From Runella salmonicolor (GTDB taxonomy: Bacteria; Bacteroidota; Bacteroidia; Cytophagales; Spirosomataceae): DNA of 64,000 nt. Positions 35,264 to 44,661 of this stretch are shown here, one piece after another. Numbering within the stretch: the first letter of the stretch is position 1; the number at the start of each line of letters is the position of its first letter. Position numbers and translations under genes: made by a program. The DNA lies in NCBI RefSeq assembly GCF_024158025.1, contig NZ_JAMZEL010000005.1, positions 386,168 to 450,167 of the forward strand, given 5' to 3'. The notes beneath the pieces were generated by a model that searched no databases, had not been told where the DNA came from, and saw only the letters and a list, made by a program, of their open reading frames with translations.

Positions 35264-37345
35264 CTATTTCAGCTTTCGTAAATAATAATCTTCTCCCTTC
35301 ACAATCATTCCCTTCATGGTCGTATCCGTTCCTAATCTAATATCCGTTGGCAAAGGCTTAAAAAGGTCAATGGTATCGCTTTTGGCATACATCAAATAGT
35401 CGGTTCCTGGCGGAATAGGCCGCAGAGGTTGTTCAAAAGGCCGAATCGGAATCAATCGCCGGGTAAGGTGTTTTCCGTAGAGCGGGTACTCAAAATCATC
35501 ATTGATGGTTCCCAACGCCACGGTGGCGGAGTCTGGCACCAACTCATCAAATTTCAAGTAAGCCTGCGTAATATCGGGCCGCGCAAACGTCATCATCGGA
35601 ATGCGCTCCATTTTAAAGGCTGACTTTCTGCCCAAGGCATCAAAAGGCAAACAGCGGAAATTGAGAAATACCGCCAATAGCGCTGAAATACAGGCTAAAA
35701 CGGTCACAACACCCACGTATGTTTTCAACGCTACCGAATACCCTGATTTTTCGAGGCTGTATTTATGGGTAAAGAGTAACGTTAAGAATAACACCCCAAA
35801 AACACCCGTTTCCTGAAAATAACGTCCTTTCCAAGGGTCGTAGGGGGCAGAATAAGACAATGCCGCAAAATGAAGTAATAACGCAACGGCCAAAAACCAG
35901 TGAGCCGGCGAACGGAGGATGCCAAACAACGCTAAAAACAATAATGGAAACACCAAGGCAAAACCGAAGATTCCCCAATACGGGTTGCCATTAAAAAATT
36001 CAAACCGGCGCTCAAAAGAAAAAGGAACAATAGAAAATTCTGTAGTTTCGTCCAGCCGCATCCGCAGTTTATCTTCTAACCAAACCAACGGAATACGCAT
36101 CCCACGATTAATATCCTGCCCTATTTTTACATTACGCAGCCCGTCCAGATTGACAAAATCATAGGCATATCTGACCACATTGCGCGAGCCTTGCTCAAAC
36201 AGATTTCGGTAGCCTCCATTGGAGGTAGCCCGTTCGATAGACTGGTGTTTGAGTGAAGTCGGTGGCCCAATGGGATGCCCAAATACCTGTATATTTTTAA
36301 CGTAGCCCGTTGGCAATGTCCACAGGCAAAAGCAAACTACAATCGCAATTCCCAGTTTAAAAATAGCGGGCCAATTGATATTCAGTGTTACATTTTCTTT
36401 CTTTTGACCTCTTCCCTTTTGCAAAAACACCGTATAAATCATCACCACAAAAACCGAGGGCAGAAGTAGCGTAAACGTCACTTTATGACCATAAACGACT
36501 CCAAAACTCAACGCTGCCAGATACAAATAGCGGTTTTCGTAGGTTACGCGGTACGTAAACAAAAAATAAAGCAAGCAGCTCAAATAAGCCGCTAGTACAA
36601 TGTCTGTTTCGGTCGTAACGGCCTGCATCAAAAAATCCAAAAACAATGCAAATGCTAAAGCACAGAAAAAACTTGCATTAAGACGGTTTTTGGTGATTCG
36701 CTGGGCAATCCCAAAAACAGCAACGAGGGTAATCCAGTACGAAAGATGATGGATAAGCTTAAAGGCATTTTCAAATTTTCCCGTAATCAAATACGAATAA
36801 ATCTGAATGGTACACACGCTTTTGGGATAGGTATCAATGTTCCAATTGGTGCCTCCAAAATGCGCCATGGTACCGCGCTGAATGTACTGAATGACCCGAT
36901 TCAAGTGCCCTGTCATGCTATCCCATTCATTAGGAACCGTGAAAAGCACTAAAAGTAAATTGGTAATCCCGATAATGGCTACCGAAAGAATCATGATTCC
37001 AAACAGGAATCTCAAATATATAGTCCCACTGACATACCAACGCTGGGCGGCGTGCCAACGGCTCACCACCATTTTAAGGGGTGAAAAAGCCGTTGTTTGG
37101 GGAGCTATCTTACTAAAAACAACTCTTAGAATCGTAGGAGGAATAAAAACCGCAATTGCCCACGCCCAAGTATTACCTGTCAGGTCGAGCGCTGAGAGGC
37201 AATATCCAGTGATAATAATGCTACCTGCAAAAAGGAGAAATGATGTAATCAGCCATTCTATCAAAGATGGACGACAAATACCGGCAGACGTGCGTCCGAT
37301 GTATCCTAAAAAAACACCGAAACTTAGTAAGCTAATCAGCACCAT
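35264..37345 (-). CDS. GT-C family membrane glycosyltransferase
   Basis: 693 aa with about 12 membrane segments over the first 560 residues and a short soluble end. The loop VPNEWDSMTGHLNRVIQY parallels that of the other GT-C protein of the locus, with an acidic residue where GT39/ArnT-like enzymes have their catalytic Asp. It would transfer a sugar from a polyprenyl phosphate to the growing glycan on the periplasmic side. It starts two bases from the aminotransferase stop, so it is co-translated with it. Confidence 0.7.
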   Translation of the reverse strand: MVLISLLSFGVFLGYIGRTSAGICRPSLIEWLITSFLLFAGSIIITGYCLSALDLTGNTWAWAIAVFIPPTILRVVFSKIAPQTTAFSPLKMVVSRWHAAQRWYVSGTIYLRFLFGIMILSVAIIGITNLLLVLFTVPNEWDSMTGHLNRVIQYIQRGTMAHFGGTNWNIDTYPKSVCTIQIYSYLITGKFENAFKLIHHLSYWITLVAVFGIAQRITKNRLNASFFCALAFALFLDFLMQAVTTETDIVLAAYLSCLLYFLFTYRVTYENRYLYLAALSFGVVYGHKVTFTLLLPSVFVVMIYTVFLQKGRGQKKENVTLNINWPAIFKLGIAIVVCFCLWTLPTGYVKNIQVFGHPIGPPTSLKHQSIERATSNGGYRNLFEQGSRNVVRYAYDFVNLDGLRNVKIGQDINRGMRIPLVWLEDKLRMRLDETTEFSIVPFSFERRFEFFNGNPYWGIFGFALVFPLLFLALFGILRSPAHWFLAVALLLHFAALSYSAPYDPWKGRYFQETGVFGVLFLTLLFTHKYSLEKSGYSVALKTYVGVVTVLACISALLAVFLNFRCLPFDALGRKSAFKMERIPMMTFARPDITQAYLKFDELVPDSATVALGTINDDFEYPLYGKHLTRRLIPIRPFEQPLRPIPPGTDYLMYAKSDTIDLFKPLPTDIRLGTDTTMKGMIVKGEDYYLRKLK

Positions 37346-37347
37346 AC

Positions 37348-38421
37348 TTACAGAATTTGGTTAATCAATTCCGAAATGCGCCTCACGTCTTCGTGGGGCA
37401 GTTCGGCGTGCAGAGGTAAACAAAGCACCCGCAAAGAAATATCTTCAGAAACCGGGCAGGATTCCGCATCCTTCAAAAAGGGCAATTTATTGAGAGAAGG
37501 ATAAAAATAACGACGCGGAGTAATTTCGTTTTTGACCAGAAAATCACGCACTTCCAACGTTTTACTTTCTGATTCAAAAACCACTGGATAGTAGGCATAA
37601 TTACGTCCTAGTCCTTCTACCCATTGAGGGGCTTCAAGGTGATTCCAGTCGAGTAGCTCAGTATATAAATCACAAACCGCTTTACGAGCGGCAATCAACT
37701 GCGGCACAAGCGGCAGGTTGCAAAGCCCCATGGCGGCATGAACTTCGGAGTTTTTACCGTTGATTCCGACAAAATAATAGTCATCACCCCGATGGCCGAA
37801 AGCACGCAATAGGTGTAATTTGTCGTGCCATTTGGCATCATTTGCAATAATTGCTCCTCCTTCTACCGTATGAAAAAGCTTGGTAGCGTGGAAGCTACAC
37901 GTAGAAAAATCGCCGTAAGAAAGCAAAGAACGCCCATTTAAGGTAGCCCCGAATGCATGAGCACCGTCATAGATAACGATGAGGTTATGCTTCTTTGCAA
38001 TTTTTTCAATCGCTTCTACATCACAGGCATTACCATAGACGTGCGTCGCCAAAATCGCCCGCGTACGTTCGGTAATGGCGGCTTCAATCAGGTCGGGGTT
38101 AATACAATAGGTCTGGGAATCAATATCGACAAATACAGGCGTAGAGTTTTCCCACAATATGACATTGGTGGTTGCAACGTACGAAAAAGGCGTTGTAATA
38201 ATCTCTCCTGGCTCATCAAGTAGTTTGAGCGCCATTTGAAGTACAATAGTCCCATTGCCACAAAAATACAGATGGTCTACATTCAAGTATTCTTTAAGCC
38301 CCTGTTCCAATTCCTGCGCCAAAGGCCCATTGTTGGTAAGCAGGGCCTTGTCCCAGATTTTTCTTAAATAAGAAACATATTGATCAAAATCGGGAAGGTA
38401 TGTTTTAGTAACGTTAATCAT
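37348..38421 (-). CDS. DegT/DnrJ/EryC1 family PLP aminotransferase
   Basis: 357 aa. The PLP lysine is Lys181 in SFHATKLF, preceded by YDGAHAFGA with Asp152, both normal for nucleotide-sugar aminotransferases. It should convert a keto-sugar nucleotide into an amino sugar. No dehydratase that would make such a keto sugar lies in the window, so the substrate must come from elsewhere. It is closely followed by the GT-C gene and preceded by wzt. Confidence 0.92.
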   Translation of the reverse strand: MINVTKTYLPDFDQYVSYLRKIWDKALLTNNGPLAQELEQGLKEYLNVDHLYFCGNGTIVLQMALKLLDEPGEIITTPFSYVATTNVILWENSTPVFVDIDSQTYCINPDLIEAAITERTRAILATHVYGNACDVEAIEKIAKKHNLIVIYDGAHAFGATLNGRSLLSYGDFSTCSFHATKLFHTVEGGAIIANDAKWHDKLHLLRAFGHRGDDYYFVGINGKNSEVHAAMGLCNLPLVPQLIAARKAVCDLYTELLDWNHLEAPQWVEGLGRNYAYYPVVFESESKTLEVRDFLVKNEITPRRYFYPSLNKLPFLKDAESCPVSEDISLRVLCLPLHAELPHEDVRRISELINQIL

Positions 38422-38442
38422 TCGCTTCGGCGAGCCGACCGT

Positions 38443-39693
38443 TTAGACCAGTACTTCTGACTGAGAAATTTGAAAATTTAATTGAGGACGCACATACCCT
38501 GGCCATTTGCCGTACCAAGTAACACCCTCCCGGTGGTCTTCCACCTCAAAAGCCAGTGCATCGGGCAACTGAAATAATACAGTAGAGGTGTCTTTTACGA
38601 CCATGATTGAAATCACGTACGAGCCGTCATTCAGGAAGTTACCCGGAATCTCCAGCGTAGCAGCCACCAATCCTTTTTCAAAAGATTGGGAGGTAGTTCC
38701 TACGTTAAAGATACATTCTCCCGTAAAGGCATATAAGTGCAGACTTAAGTTTAAATCGGCACGCTCGGCCATATTCCAAAATTCAATATGAACCCGGACC
38801 GGTGTAGTTACATCTATGTAATGTTTACCTCCCTGATACTCAGGATCAATACGGACCGTCCGAAAACGTACTTCGTCGCTACCGGGGGCTTCCTCGGGGG
38901 TTTCCCAAAAATGCTCCAAGTTCGTTTTGGCCACATGGCTAAGGTAATTATTGACGACGTGCGTGGTATCGCCCTGCATTTTTAGGCGACCGTGCTCAAA
39001 ATAGAAAGCACGATTACAAAGAGATTGCACGGCGGCAAGGTTATGACTTACGAATAGAATCGTCCGGCCACTTTCAGATACATCGCGCATTTTGCCGAGG
39101 CATTTCTTCTGAAAATCAGCATCGCCTACTGCAAGCACTTCGTCGATTATGAGGATTTCAGGACTGAGATGAGCCGAAATGGCAAAGCCTAGTCGTACAT
39201 ACATCCCTGAAGAATACCGTTTTACGGGAGTATCTAAAAATTTCTCAACTCCTGCAAACTCCACAATACTCTCAAACGCACTCTTGATTTCCTGACGCTT
39301 CATCCCGAGAATAGCGCCATTGAGAAAGATATTTTCTCGCCCCGTTAACTCAGGGTGAAAACCTGTTCCGACTTCTAGTAAACTCGCAACACGTCCTTTT
39401 ATCGTTACTTTTCCGCCCGTAGGCTCAGTAATTTTACTGAGGATTTTCAACAAAGTAGATTTACCAGCGCCATTATGGCCGATAATTCCTACTCTATCAC
39501 CTTGCTCAACGGTGAAATTCACATCGCGAAGCGCCCAAAACTCTTCTTTTTCTACCTCATCCTGTTCACCTTTACCGAAAAAATGCTTGAATTTCTCCGA
39601 AAAAGTATCGCGTAACGTCGAACTTTTACGCATCGCTTTTTGGTGATCGATGATGTATTTTTTGCTTATATCTTCTGCTACAATTACCTGCAT
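38443..39693 (-). CDS. wzt: Polysaccharide ABC exporter, ATP-binding subunit (Wzt type)
   Basis: 416 aa from the ATG at 39693; the frame reaches a TTG at 39705. Walker A is GHNGAGKST, the signature is YSSGMYVRLGF and Walker B ILIIDEVLAVGD. After the ATPase (about 1-245) a C-terminal beta-sandwich (about 265-415) matches the Wzt carbohydrate-binding domain that recognises the capped glycan end. With the permease next to it, this forms an ABC-2 polysaccharide exporter. The C-domain implies a specific terminal modification on the exported chain. Confidence 0.93.
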   Translation of the reverse strand: MQVIVAEDISKKYIIDHQKAMRKSSTLRDTFSEKFKHFFGKGEQDEVEKEEFWALRDVNFTVEQGDRVGIIGHNGAGKSTLLKILSKITEPTGGKVTIKGRVASLLEVGTGFHPELTGRENIFLNGAILGMKRQEIKSAFESIVEFAGVEKFLDTPVKRYSSGMYVRLGFAISAHLSPEILIIDEVLAVGDADFQKKCLGKMRDVSESGRTILFVSHNLAAVQSLCNRAFYFEHGRLKMQGDTTHVVNNYLSHVAKTNLEHFWETPEEAPGSDEVRFRTVRIDPEYQGGKHYIDVTTPVRVHIEFWNMAERADLNLSLHLYAFTGECIFNVGTTSQSFEKGLVAATLEIPGNFLNDGSYVISIMVVKDTSTVLFQLPDALAFEVEDHREGVTWYGKWPGYVRPQLNFQISQSEVLV

Positions 39694-39728
39694 TGAGCGC
39701 GCCAAAGTTTATATAGGTTCAAAAGTAA

Positions 39729-40571
39729 TCAAATGTAGTCAACAAATGAATTTTCTTCCTTACGAAAATAGTAAACGGAAATTAGCAACATTACCGATAT
39801 AACTCCCACCGTGCTGTACAAACTACTTACCTTGAAAAAGGAACCATCTCCTAGCAAAGACCACTTAAATCCGTTGATGATACTCACCATCGGGTTGAGA
39901 TAATACAAATCGTACCACCACGCATCTTGGCTGGCTTCCACTAAAGACGCACTATACGCGATCGGACAGGCATAGAACCCAATCTGCACTAAGAAAGGAA
40001 TGAGTTGGGCAATATCACGGAAGCGAACATTCAAGACCGAGAAAAATAGCCCAAATGATAATGAAGTCAATAAGGCCAATAACACAAATAACGGAAGAAA
40101 AATAATCTCCAAACCAGGCAAGTGGTTTTTCCAGAGGGCAATGATGAAGTATAAACCCAGCGATACGGCAAAGTCTATAAACCCAACCAAAACCGAACTT
40201 AACGGCATAATCAGTCGGGGAAAATACGTTTTGGTCACCAAGTTGGAGTTCAGCAAAATGCTGTGGCTAATTTGGGTAAATGTATTGGCAAAAAACGTCC
40301 AAATCGTAATACCTGCCAGTACCATCAAGGGATACGGGACACCCGCATCTCCCTCAAATTTACCCACCATTTCAAAAACAAAAACCATTACCGCCATGGT
40401 AGCCAAGGGCCGTAAAACGGCCCAAGCGGCTCCAATAGCGGTTTGTTTGTACCGAACCGACAAATCCCGCCGGGCAAGAATCCACAGCAACTCTCGGTTT
40501 TTCCACAAATCTTTCCAATAGTTTTTGGCGCCGTGGCCAGCCTCAATCACTACTTCATTTATATATGCCAT
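39729..40571 (-). CDS. wzm: Polysaccharide ABC exporter, permease subunit (Wzm type)
   Basis: 280 aa with six membrane segments and the ABC-2 permease pattern; RRDLSVRYKQTAIGAAWAVL in the N-terminal cytoplasmic part is the coupling helix region typical of Wzm/TagG. It forms the membrane channel with the Wzt protein encoded just downstream. Preceded by the Wzz-like gene with a 55-base gap. Confidence 0.93.
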   Translation of the reverse strand: MAYINEVVIEAGHGAKNYWKDLWKNRELLWILARRDLSVRYKQTAIGAAWAVLRPLATMAVMVFVFEMVGKFEGDAGVPYPLMVLAGITIWTFFANTFTQISHSILLNSNLVTKTYFPRLIMPLSSVLVGFIDFAVSLGLYFIIALWKNHLPGLEIIFLPLFVLLALLTSLSFGLFFSVLNVRFRDIAQLIPFLVQIGFYACPIAYSASLVEASQDAWWYDLYYLNPMVSIINGFKWSLLGDGSFFKVSSLYSTVGVISVMLLISVYYFRKEENSFVDYI

Positions 40572-40626
40572 CTGTAGTTATTGTACGAATTAAGAGTTAG
40601 TACCTTCAAAATAAGGGAATACCAAC

Positions 40627-41706
40627 TCACTTTTTCTTCATGTCTTTCAGTGCCTCCGAGTACGTCTGCTTGGCTAATACAAAAATGACAGCAACAATGA
40701 AGCCAAGAATTGCCCCAAATTTAGTATTCTCTCGGGTAAAAAGCTTTGTTTCTAGCGGCAAAACCACCGGTTCAATAATCGTAAACAAAGGAGACTCTTT
40801 CACGATTGACATTTGGAGACTCTCCAGGCTTCTGGAAGCTTCCAAATACAATGCTGTAACAAACGAAGTACTTCGGGTGAGTCTTCCCTCGGCTACTTTA
40901 GCGGTAGGAGCCACGGCTTCTACATTGATAGCGGTCGTTTTGGCAAGTTGGCTTTCGGTTCGGTTGAGTACTCGTCCCAACGAATCTACCCTAGCTTTCA
41001 TTATTCCCATCATCTCCCGGGATTTCCGGGTTTGGGTTTCTTGGTATACCCTTTCTACCGTTGAAAGCAAAAGTTCGATAAATACTTTGGATACACCCTC
41101 ATTTTCCATAGAAACGGTTAGCTCATAAAATGCCGTTTTTATATTAGGCTGCCCAATGGTGATTTCACGATCCCGAATTTTGTGCAGTACACCATCAAAT
41201 ACTTGTCTTTCTAGCCTCGACATTGAGTCGCGCTTGGTGTGCTGAATACGTACAGGCAACCACTCTTTCAAGAAATCACCCCAATCATCTTGACGAATAA
41301 AAGTAGAGTCAAGATAATAATTGACAAAGAGCTCTTTTTTACCGTTACTCAGTGTTATGGGGGTTAATAAGGCCCTTTCCAACACAGGGCGTGTTTTGAT
41401 GACATAGAAAAGATTTTCTCCCGTAAACAAGCCTGCGTCACCACGCCCTCCTCCCATGCCACCGAGCAAACTTCCTAAGCCTCCTAAATCTTGGGTTGCA
41501 CCAGCTCCAGTTACGTTAAAGATGATTTCGGAGACGTATTGTACTCTTTTGTTTTTCTCAGAATCGACGTAATAACCTATTGCGGTACCAACTCCGACCA
41601 AAATCAGGATAAGCCACCAGTTTTTCAGAATTAAATCTTTGGCCTGAATTATTTTCTGAAATATAAGTTTCGGACTAAGTGTTACTTGTTCTTGTTGTTG
41701 TTCCAT
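40627..41706 (-). CDS. Wzz-like polysaccharide chain-length / co-polymerase protein
   Basis: 359 aa with membrane segments near the N-terminus (about 33-50) and C-terminus (about 330-350), and a long periplasmic, partly coiled-coil part between, the Wzz layout. A glycine-rich stretch (GGLGSLLGGMGGGRGD) sits at about residue 75. It lacks a kinase domain. It should act with the export protein encoded upstream, setting chain length or linking export to synthesis. Confidence 0.8.
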   Translation of the reverse strand: MEQQQEQVTLSPKLIFQKIIQAKDLILKNWWLILILVGVGTAIGYYVDSEKNKRVQYVSEIIFNVTGAGATQDLGGLGSLLGGMGGGRGDAGLFTGENLFYVIKTRPVLERALLTPITLSNGKKELFVNYYLDSTFIRQDDWGDFLKEWLPVRIQHTKRDSMSRLERQVFDGVLHKIRDREITIGQPNIKTAFYELTVSMENEGVSKVFIELLLSTVERVYQETQTRKSREMMGIMKARVDSLGRVLNRTESQLAKTTAINVEAVAPTAKVAEGRLTRSTSFVTALYLEASRSLESLQMSIVKESPLFTIIEPVVLPLETKLFTRENTKFGAILGFIVAVIFVLAKQTYSEALKDMKKK

Positions 41707-41749
41707 GATGCTTTTAAGCCTGAATAGCTTCTATTTTTTTACATCTTAT

Positions 41750-44227
41750 TTATTGATTCCCCAAAAATCTAAAAGCTATTACGGTCGTAATTAAGGTCAT
41801 TAATGTTGAAGATATACCAATAACCGATTGAATAGCACGTTGCGCTTCAACCAAATCAGACTGAGTTCTTTGTGGAACGTGTATCTCTGAGCCTGGTTCA
41901 ACTTTAGGGTAAATATTAAAGAAAAGGAATTTACGCGTTCTGTCAACAGAGCCATTCGGGTAAATCACGTATGACTTTCTTTTTAAGGAAGTACGTGTAA
42001 ACCCTCCTCCCTGCGATATATAGTCCATAAATGAACTACCACTGCGAAACTTAACGGTGGTAGGAAATAATAACTCACCCTGTAAGCGCACCGTTTCTAG
42101 TCGCTTTGGAATGTCTATTATGTCACCGTCTTGTAAAATAATGTCTTCTCTCCCACCAGGGTTTTGCAAAATTCGTCTCAAATCAATTCCAATGGCTTCT
42201 TCCTTATTCTTATCAATTTCGCCGCCTACAAATTGGCCTTTCTTTGCATCATCCGAAATCTCCGCCACGGCCTTATTGCGTTGTTCTAATTCTTCATCTG
42301 TCAGGGTTACTTTCCGTAACAGCGTAGCTCCATTCACATACGCTTGGGCGGTTAAGCCACCAGCCCGCACGAGCAAATCCGACAATTTTTCATCTTTACT
42401 CTTGATACCGTGCATTCCAGGATTTACCACTTCGCCCTGAACCGTAACAAAAGTTTGGGGTTGGTAGTTAGATGCAGCCCTTACCAAAATCTCGTCATAT
42501 GGCTCCAGCATAAAGCGACTGTCGTTTCCATCAATCGTCAAATCCCGGTTTACATCGAAGGTGAAAATATCCGCAATTTGCGCTGAAGCAGATTGTACAT
42601 TCACATCCCGACGGCGACGCACAACCTCTACCTGCGAATTTGCCGCTGATTCTTTAAACCCGCCCGCTCTGATGATGGCGTCTTCTAAAGTTAAATTTGC
42701 GGTGTAAGGCAAACCTACGGCTGGGCCTTGGTTTACTTCTCCTCTAATGTTGATAAAAGCCGCTTCGCGTAATTCAAATTTGGAAGGAATAATCACTTGG
42801 TCTTCCCGTCTTAGCAGCAAGTCATCGGTTTTGCCGTTAATCATATCGGCTAAATTGATAGAAATATTCTCTACAGATAGGTCATCTCTGGTACGAATAA
42901 TATTAACCCGTCCCGTAAATGCCTCTCCTGTTAGGCCTTCAGCGCTTTTAATTAATTCAAGCAAAGATTTGTTTTGATCTAATGAGTACTGACCAGGCCG
43001 AAAAACCGCGCCGTTAATCACAACCATGTTTTCAAAACGAGCCAGTAGCATCTCTGCGCTTATTTCATCGCCGTTCTTGGGAATATACTTATCAAATTCG
43101 CTGATTTTTACGTCAATTATTTTGCGCTCTTTGGTGGTTAGTCCCAACACTTTTAAACGATCCGTATAGGCATTGTCAGTAAATCCACCAGCATATTCCA
43201 GCACCTTACTAATGGTTTCGGTCGGAAGCAACTCATAAATACCAGGCCGTTTTACATTGCCTTTTATTTCAACACGTTTGTTGTAAACACCTACCTGAAT
43301 AACGTCATTATCCTGAAGGCGAATGTCGCTATTCAACGTGCCGTTCATTAATAATTCGTACAAATCAAGGGTGGCAATGGTCTTATTTCTGCGAACCACT
43401 TGAATTTGGCGAAATGAACCCAGTTCATTAGGACCACCCGTCAAATAAAGGGCATTAAGTGCCGATGATAAAGAAGATACATTGTACGTTCCTGGCGTAG
43501 CTACCTCGCCCAAAACAGTTACCCGAATGGTCCGGATTCTGCTCAAACGAATTTGAAGATATGTACTTGCACTGGTATTGCCAGGAGTCCCCAAATTGTT
43601 GTAGTAAGGGGCCAATCGAGTAATCAACTCTTTCTGAGCTTGTTCAATAGTACGTCCACTCAATTGAACCGTTCCGACGGGTTTAATGAATGCAAACCCA
43701 TCCGAGTTTACCACCATTTCAATTTGTGATTGCGAGTACCCATAAATATAGGCGGTCAGCTCATCCCCTGGCCCAATGGTATAATCGCGAGGAGTGGCAA
43801 TGTTTTCAGAAGGAGCAAAGCTTACTTTAGAGTTATTAAAAAGCTGTGTACCAAATATTTTACGACGCAGTTTAACCAACTGTGCCTGCCGATACGCTTC
43901 TTCTGGATCTAATGCCGACGAATCTGCCTTTACAACCGTCGGATTCACGGGAGCGTTGGGGTCTTTAGCTTGCTCTGCCTTTTTAGACATCGCATTGTTG
44001 ATGGCACTTTGTTGAGCAGCCGTCGGGGTATTGCCAGCATTGGTTGCCGAAGGTTGTCCTTGTGCTGCTGCGGGAGCTCCCGCCCCTGCCGAACCGCTTG
44101 AAGTTGAGCCTGCCCCCGCGGGAGTTTGAGCATTTATGCTCATAATGGCGAGAACACTTACCAGGCAAACGTTGAAAATGGTGCGCCGAGCGCTTGATAG
44201 AGATAAACTTCCAAAAAACTTCTTCAT
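41750..44227 (-). CDS. Outer-membrane polysaccharide export protein with SLBB domains (Wza-like)
   Basis: 825 aa from the ATG at 44227 (MKKFFGSLS); an upstream TTG at 44242 is less likely. A signal peptide (about 1-34) is followed by a Gly/Ala/Gln-rich linker and the poly_export motif YTIGPGDELTAYIYG near residue 150, then several SLBB domains up to about 760 and a C-terminal hydrophobic segment. Much longer than E. coli Wza, as is usual in Bacteroidota. It is the first gene of the leftward locus, and would form the outer-membrane exit for the glycan. Confidence 0.9.
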   Translation of the reverse strand: MKKFFGSLSLSSARRTIFNVCLVSVLAIMSINAQTPAGAGSTSSGSAGAGAPAAAQGQPSATNAGNTPTAAQQSAINNAMSKKAEQAKDPNAPVNPTVVKADSSALDPEEAYRQAQLVKLRRKIFGTQLFNNSKVSFAPSENIATPRDYTIGPGDELTAYIYGYSQSQIEMVVNSDGFAFIKPVGTVQLSGRTIEQAQKELITRLAPYYNNLGTPGNTSASTYLQIRLSRIRTIRVTVLGEVATPGTYNVSSLSSALNALYLTGGPNELGSFRQIQVVRRNKTIATLDLYELLMNGTLNSDIRLQDNDVIQVGVYNKRVEIKGNVKRPGIYELLPTETISKVLEYAGGFTDNAYTDRLKVLGLTTKERKIIDVKISEFDKYIPKNGDEISAEMLLARFENMVVINGAVFRPGQYSLDQNKSLLELIKSAEGLTGEAFTGRVNIIRTRDDLSVENISINLADMINGKTDDLLLRREDQVIIPSKFELREAAFINIRGEVNQGPAVGLPYTANLTLEDAIIRAGGFKESAANSQVEVVRRRRDVNVQSASAQIADIFTFDVNRDLTIDGNDSRFMLEPYDEILVRAASNYQPQTFVTVQGEVVNPGMHGIKSKDEKLSDLLVRAGGLTAQAYVNGATLLRKVTLTDEELEQRNKAVAEISDDAKKGQFVGGEIDKNKEEAIGIDLRRILQNPGGREDIILQDGDIIDIPKRLETVRLQGELLFPTTVKFRSGSSFMDYISQGGGFTRTSLKRKSYVIYPNGSVDRTRKFLFFNIYPKVEPGSEIHVPQRTQSDLVEAQRAIQSVIGISSTLMTLITTVIAFRFLGNQ

Positions 44228-44661
44228 GCAAATTATGTTCAAAACAAAATTCTTAGATTCTGATTAACAATATCTTAACGTATTCGCTAAGCCGTTCGAT
44301 ATGTAAGAACGAATCCGGCCGACAAAGTAACGTAACTTTTTGTGTTTTTTAAACTTTTTTCTTTTTTACGGCCATTTTCGCGGCTTATTGTATAATTTTT
44401 CCGATATTTTCATTTTCGTAAATGATGTATTTTTCCTTTTTTAGATTATTAACAATCAACGTATTAAGAAATCGAAGTGGAGTATAAAAAGAACTTTGTT
44501 TTACAAAGTAAGTTAAACTTCCTTAAACCTCCCAAATATTTAGCCATAATTATTTTATGAACACTGTTTTTCACGTTTTAAACGTTGTATTTCGTACATT
44601 TAAAATCGTAATTTGTAACCGCAGCGCTTCCGAAGAGCGTCCTTAATCTATAATTAAAGTA
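44228..44661. other. 434-base divergent intergenic region between the export gene and parE
   Basis: AT-rich and without a gene. It contains the third copy of ACTTTG-N5-CAAAGT (44493-44509) and a 13-base palindrome ACGTTTTAAACGT (44573-44585) nearer to parE. No element fitting TAnnTTTG exactly was found on either strand, so both promoters remain unlocated. It must hold the main promoter of the polysaccharide locus. Confidence 0.7.
44493..44509. promoter_or_regulatory. Inverted repeat ACTTTG-TTTTA-CAAAGT upstream of the polysaccharide locus
   Basis: Same 6-5-6 repeat as the two copies before the acyltransferase gene. It is 266 bases before the export-protein start and 153 before parE. Confidence 0.6.

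Noticed and set aside
44322..44328. Minus-strand TACTTTG as the promoter of the polysaccharide locus
   Set aside because: One base short of the TAnnTTTG consensus and without a -33 element at proper spacing.
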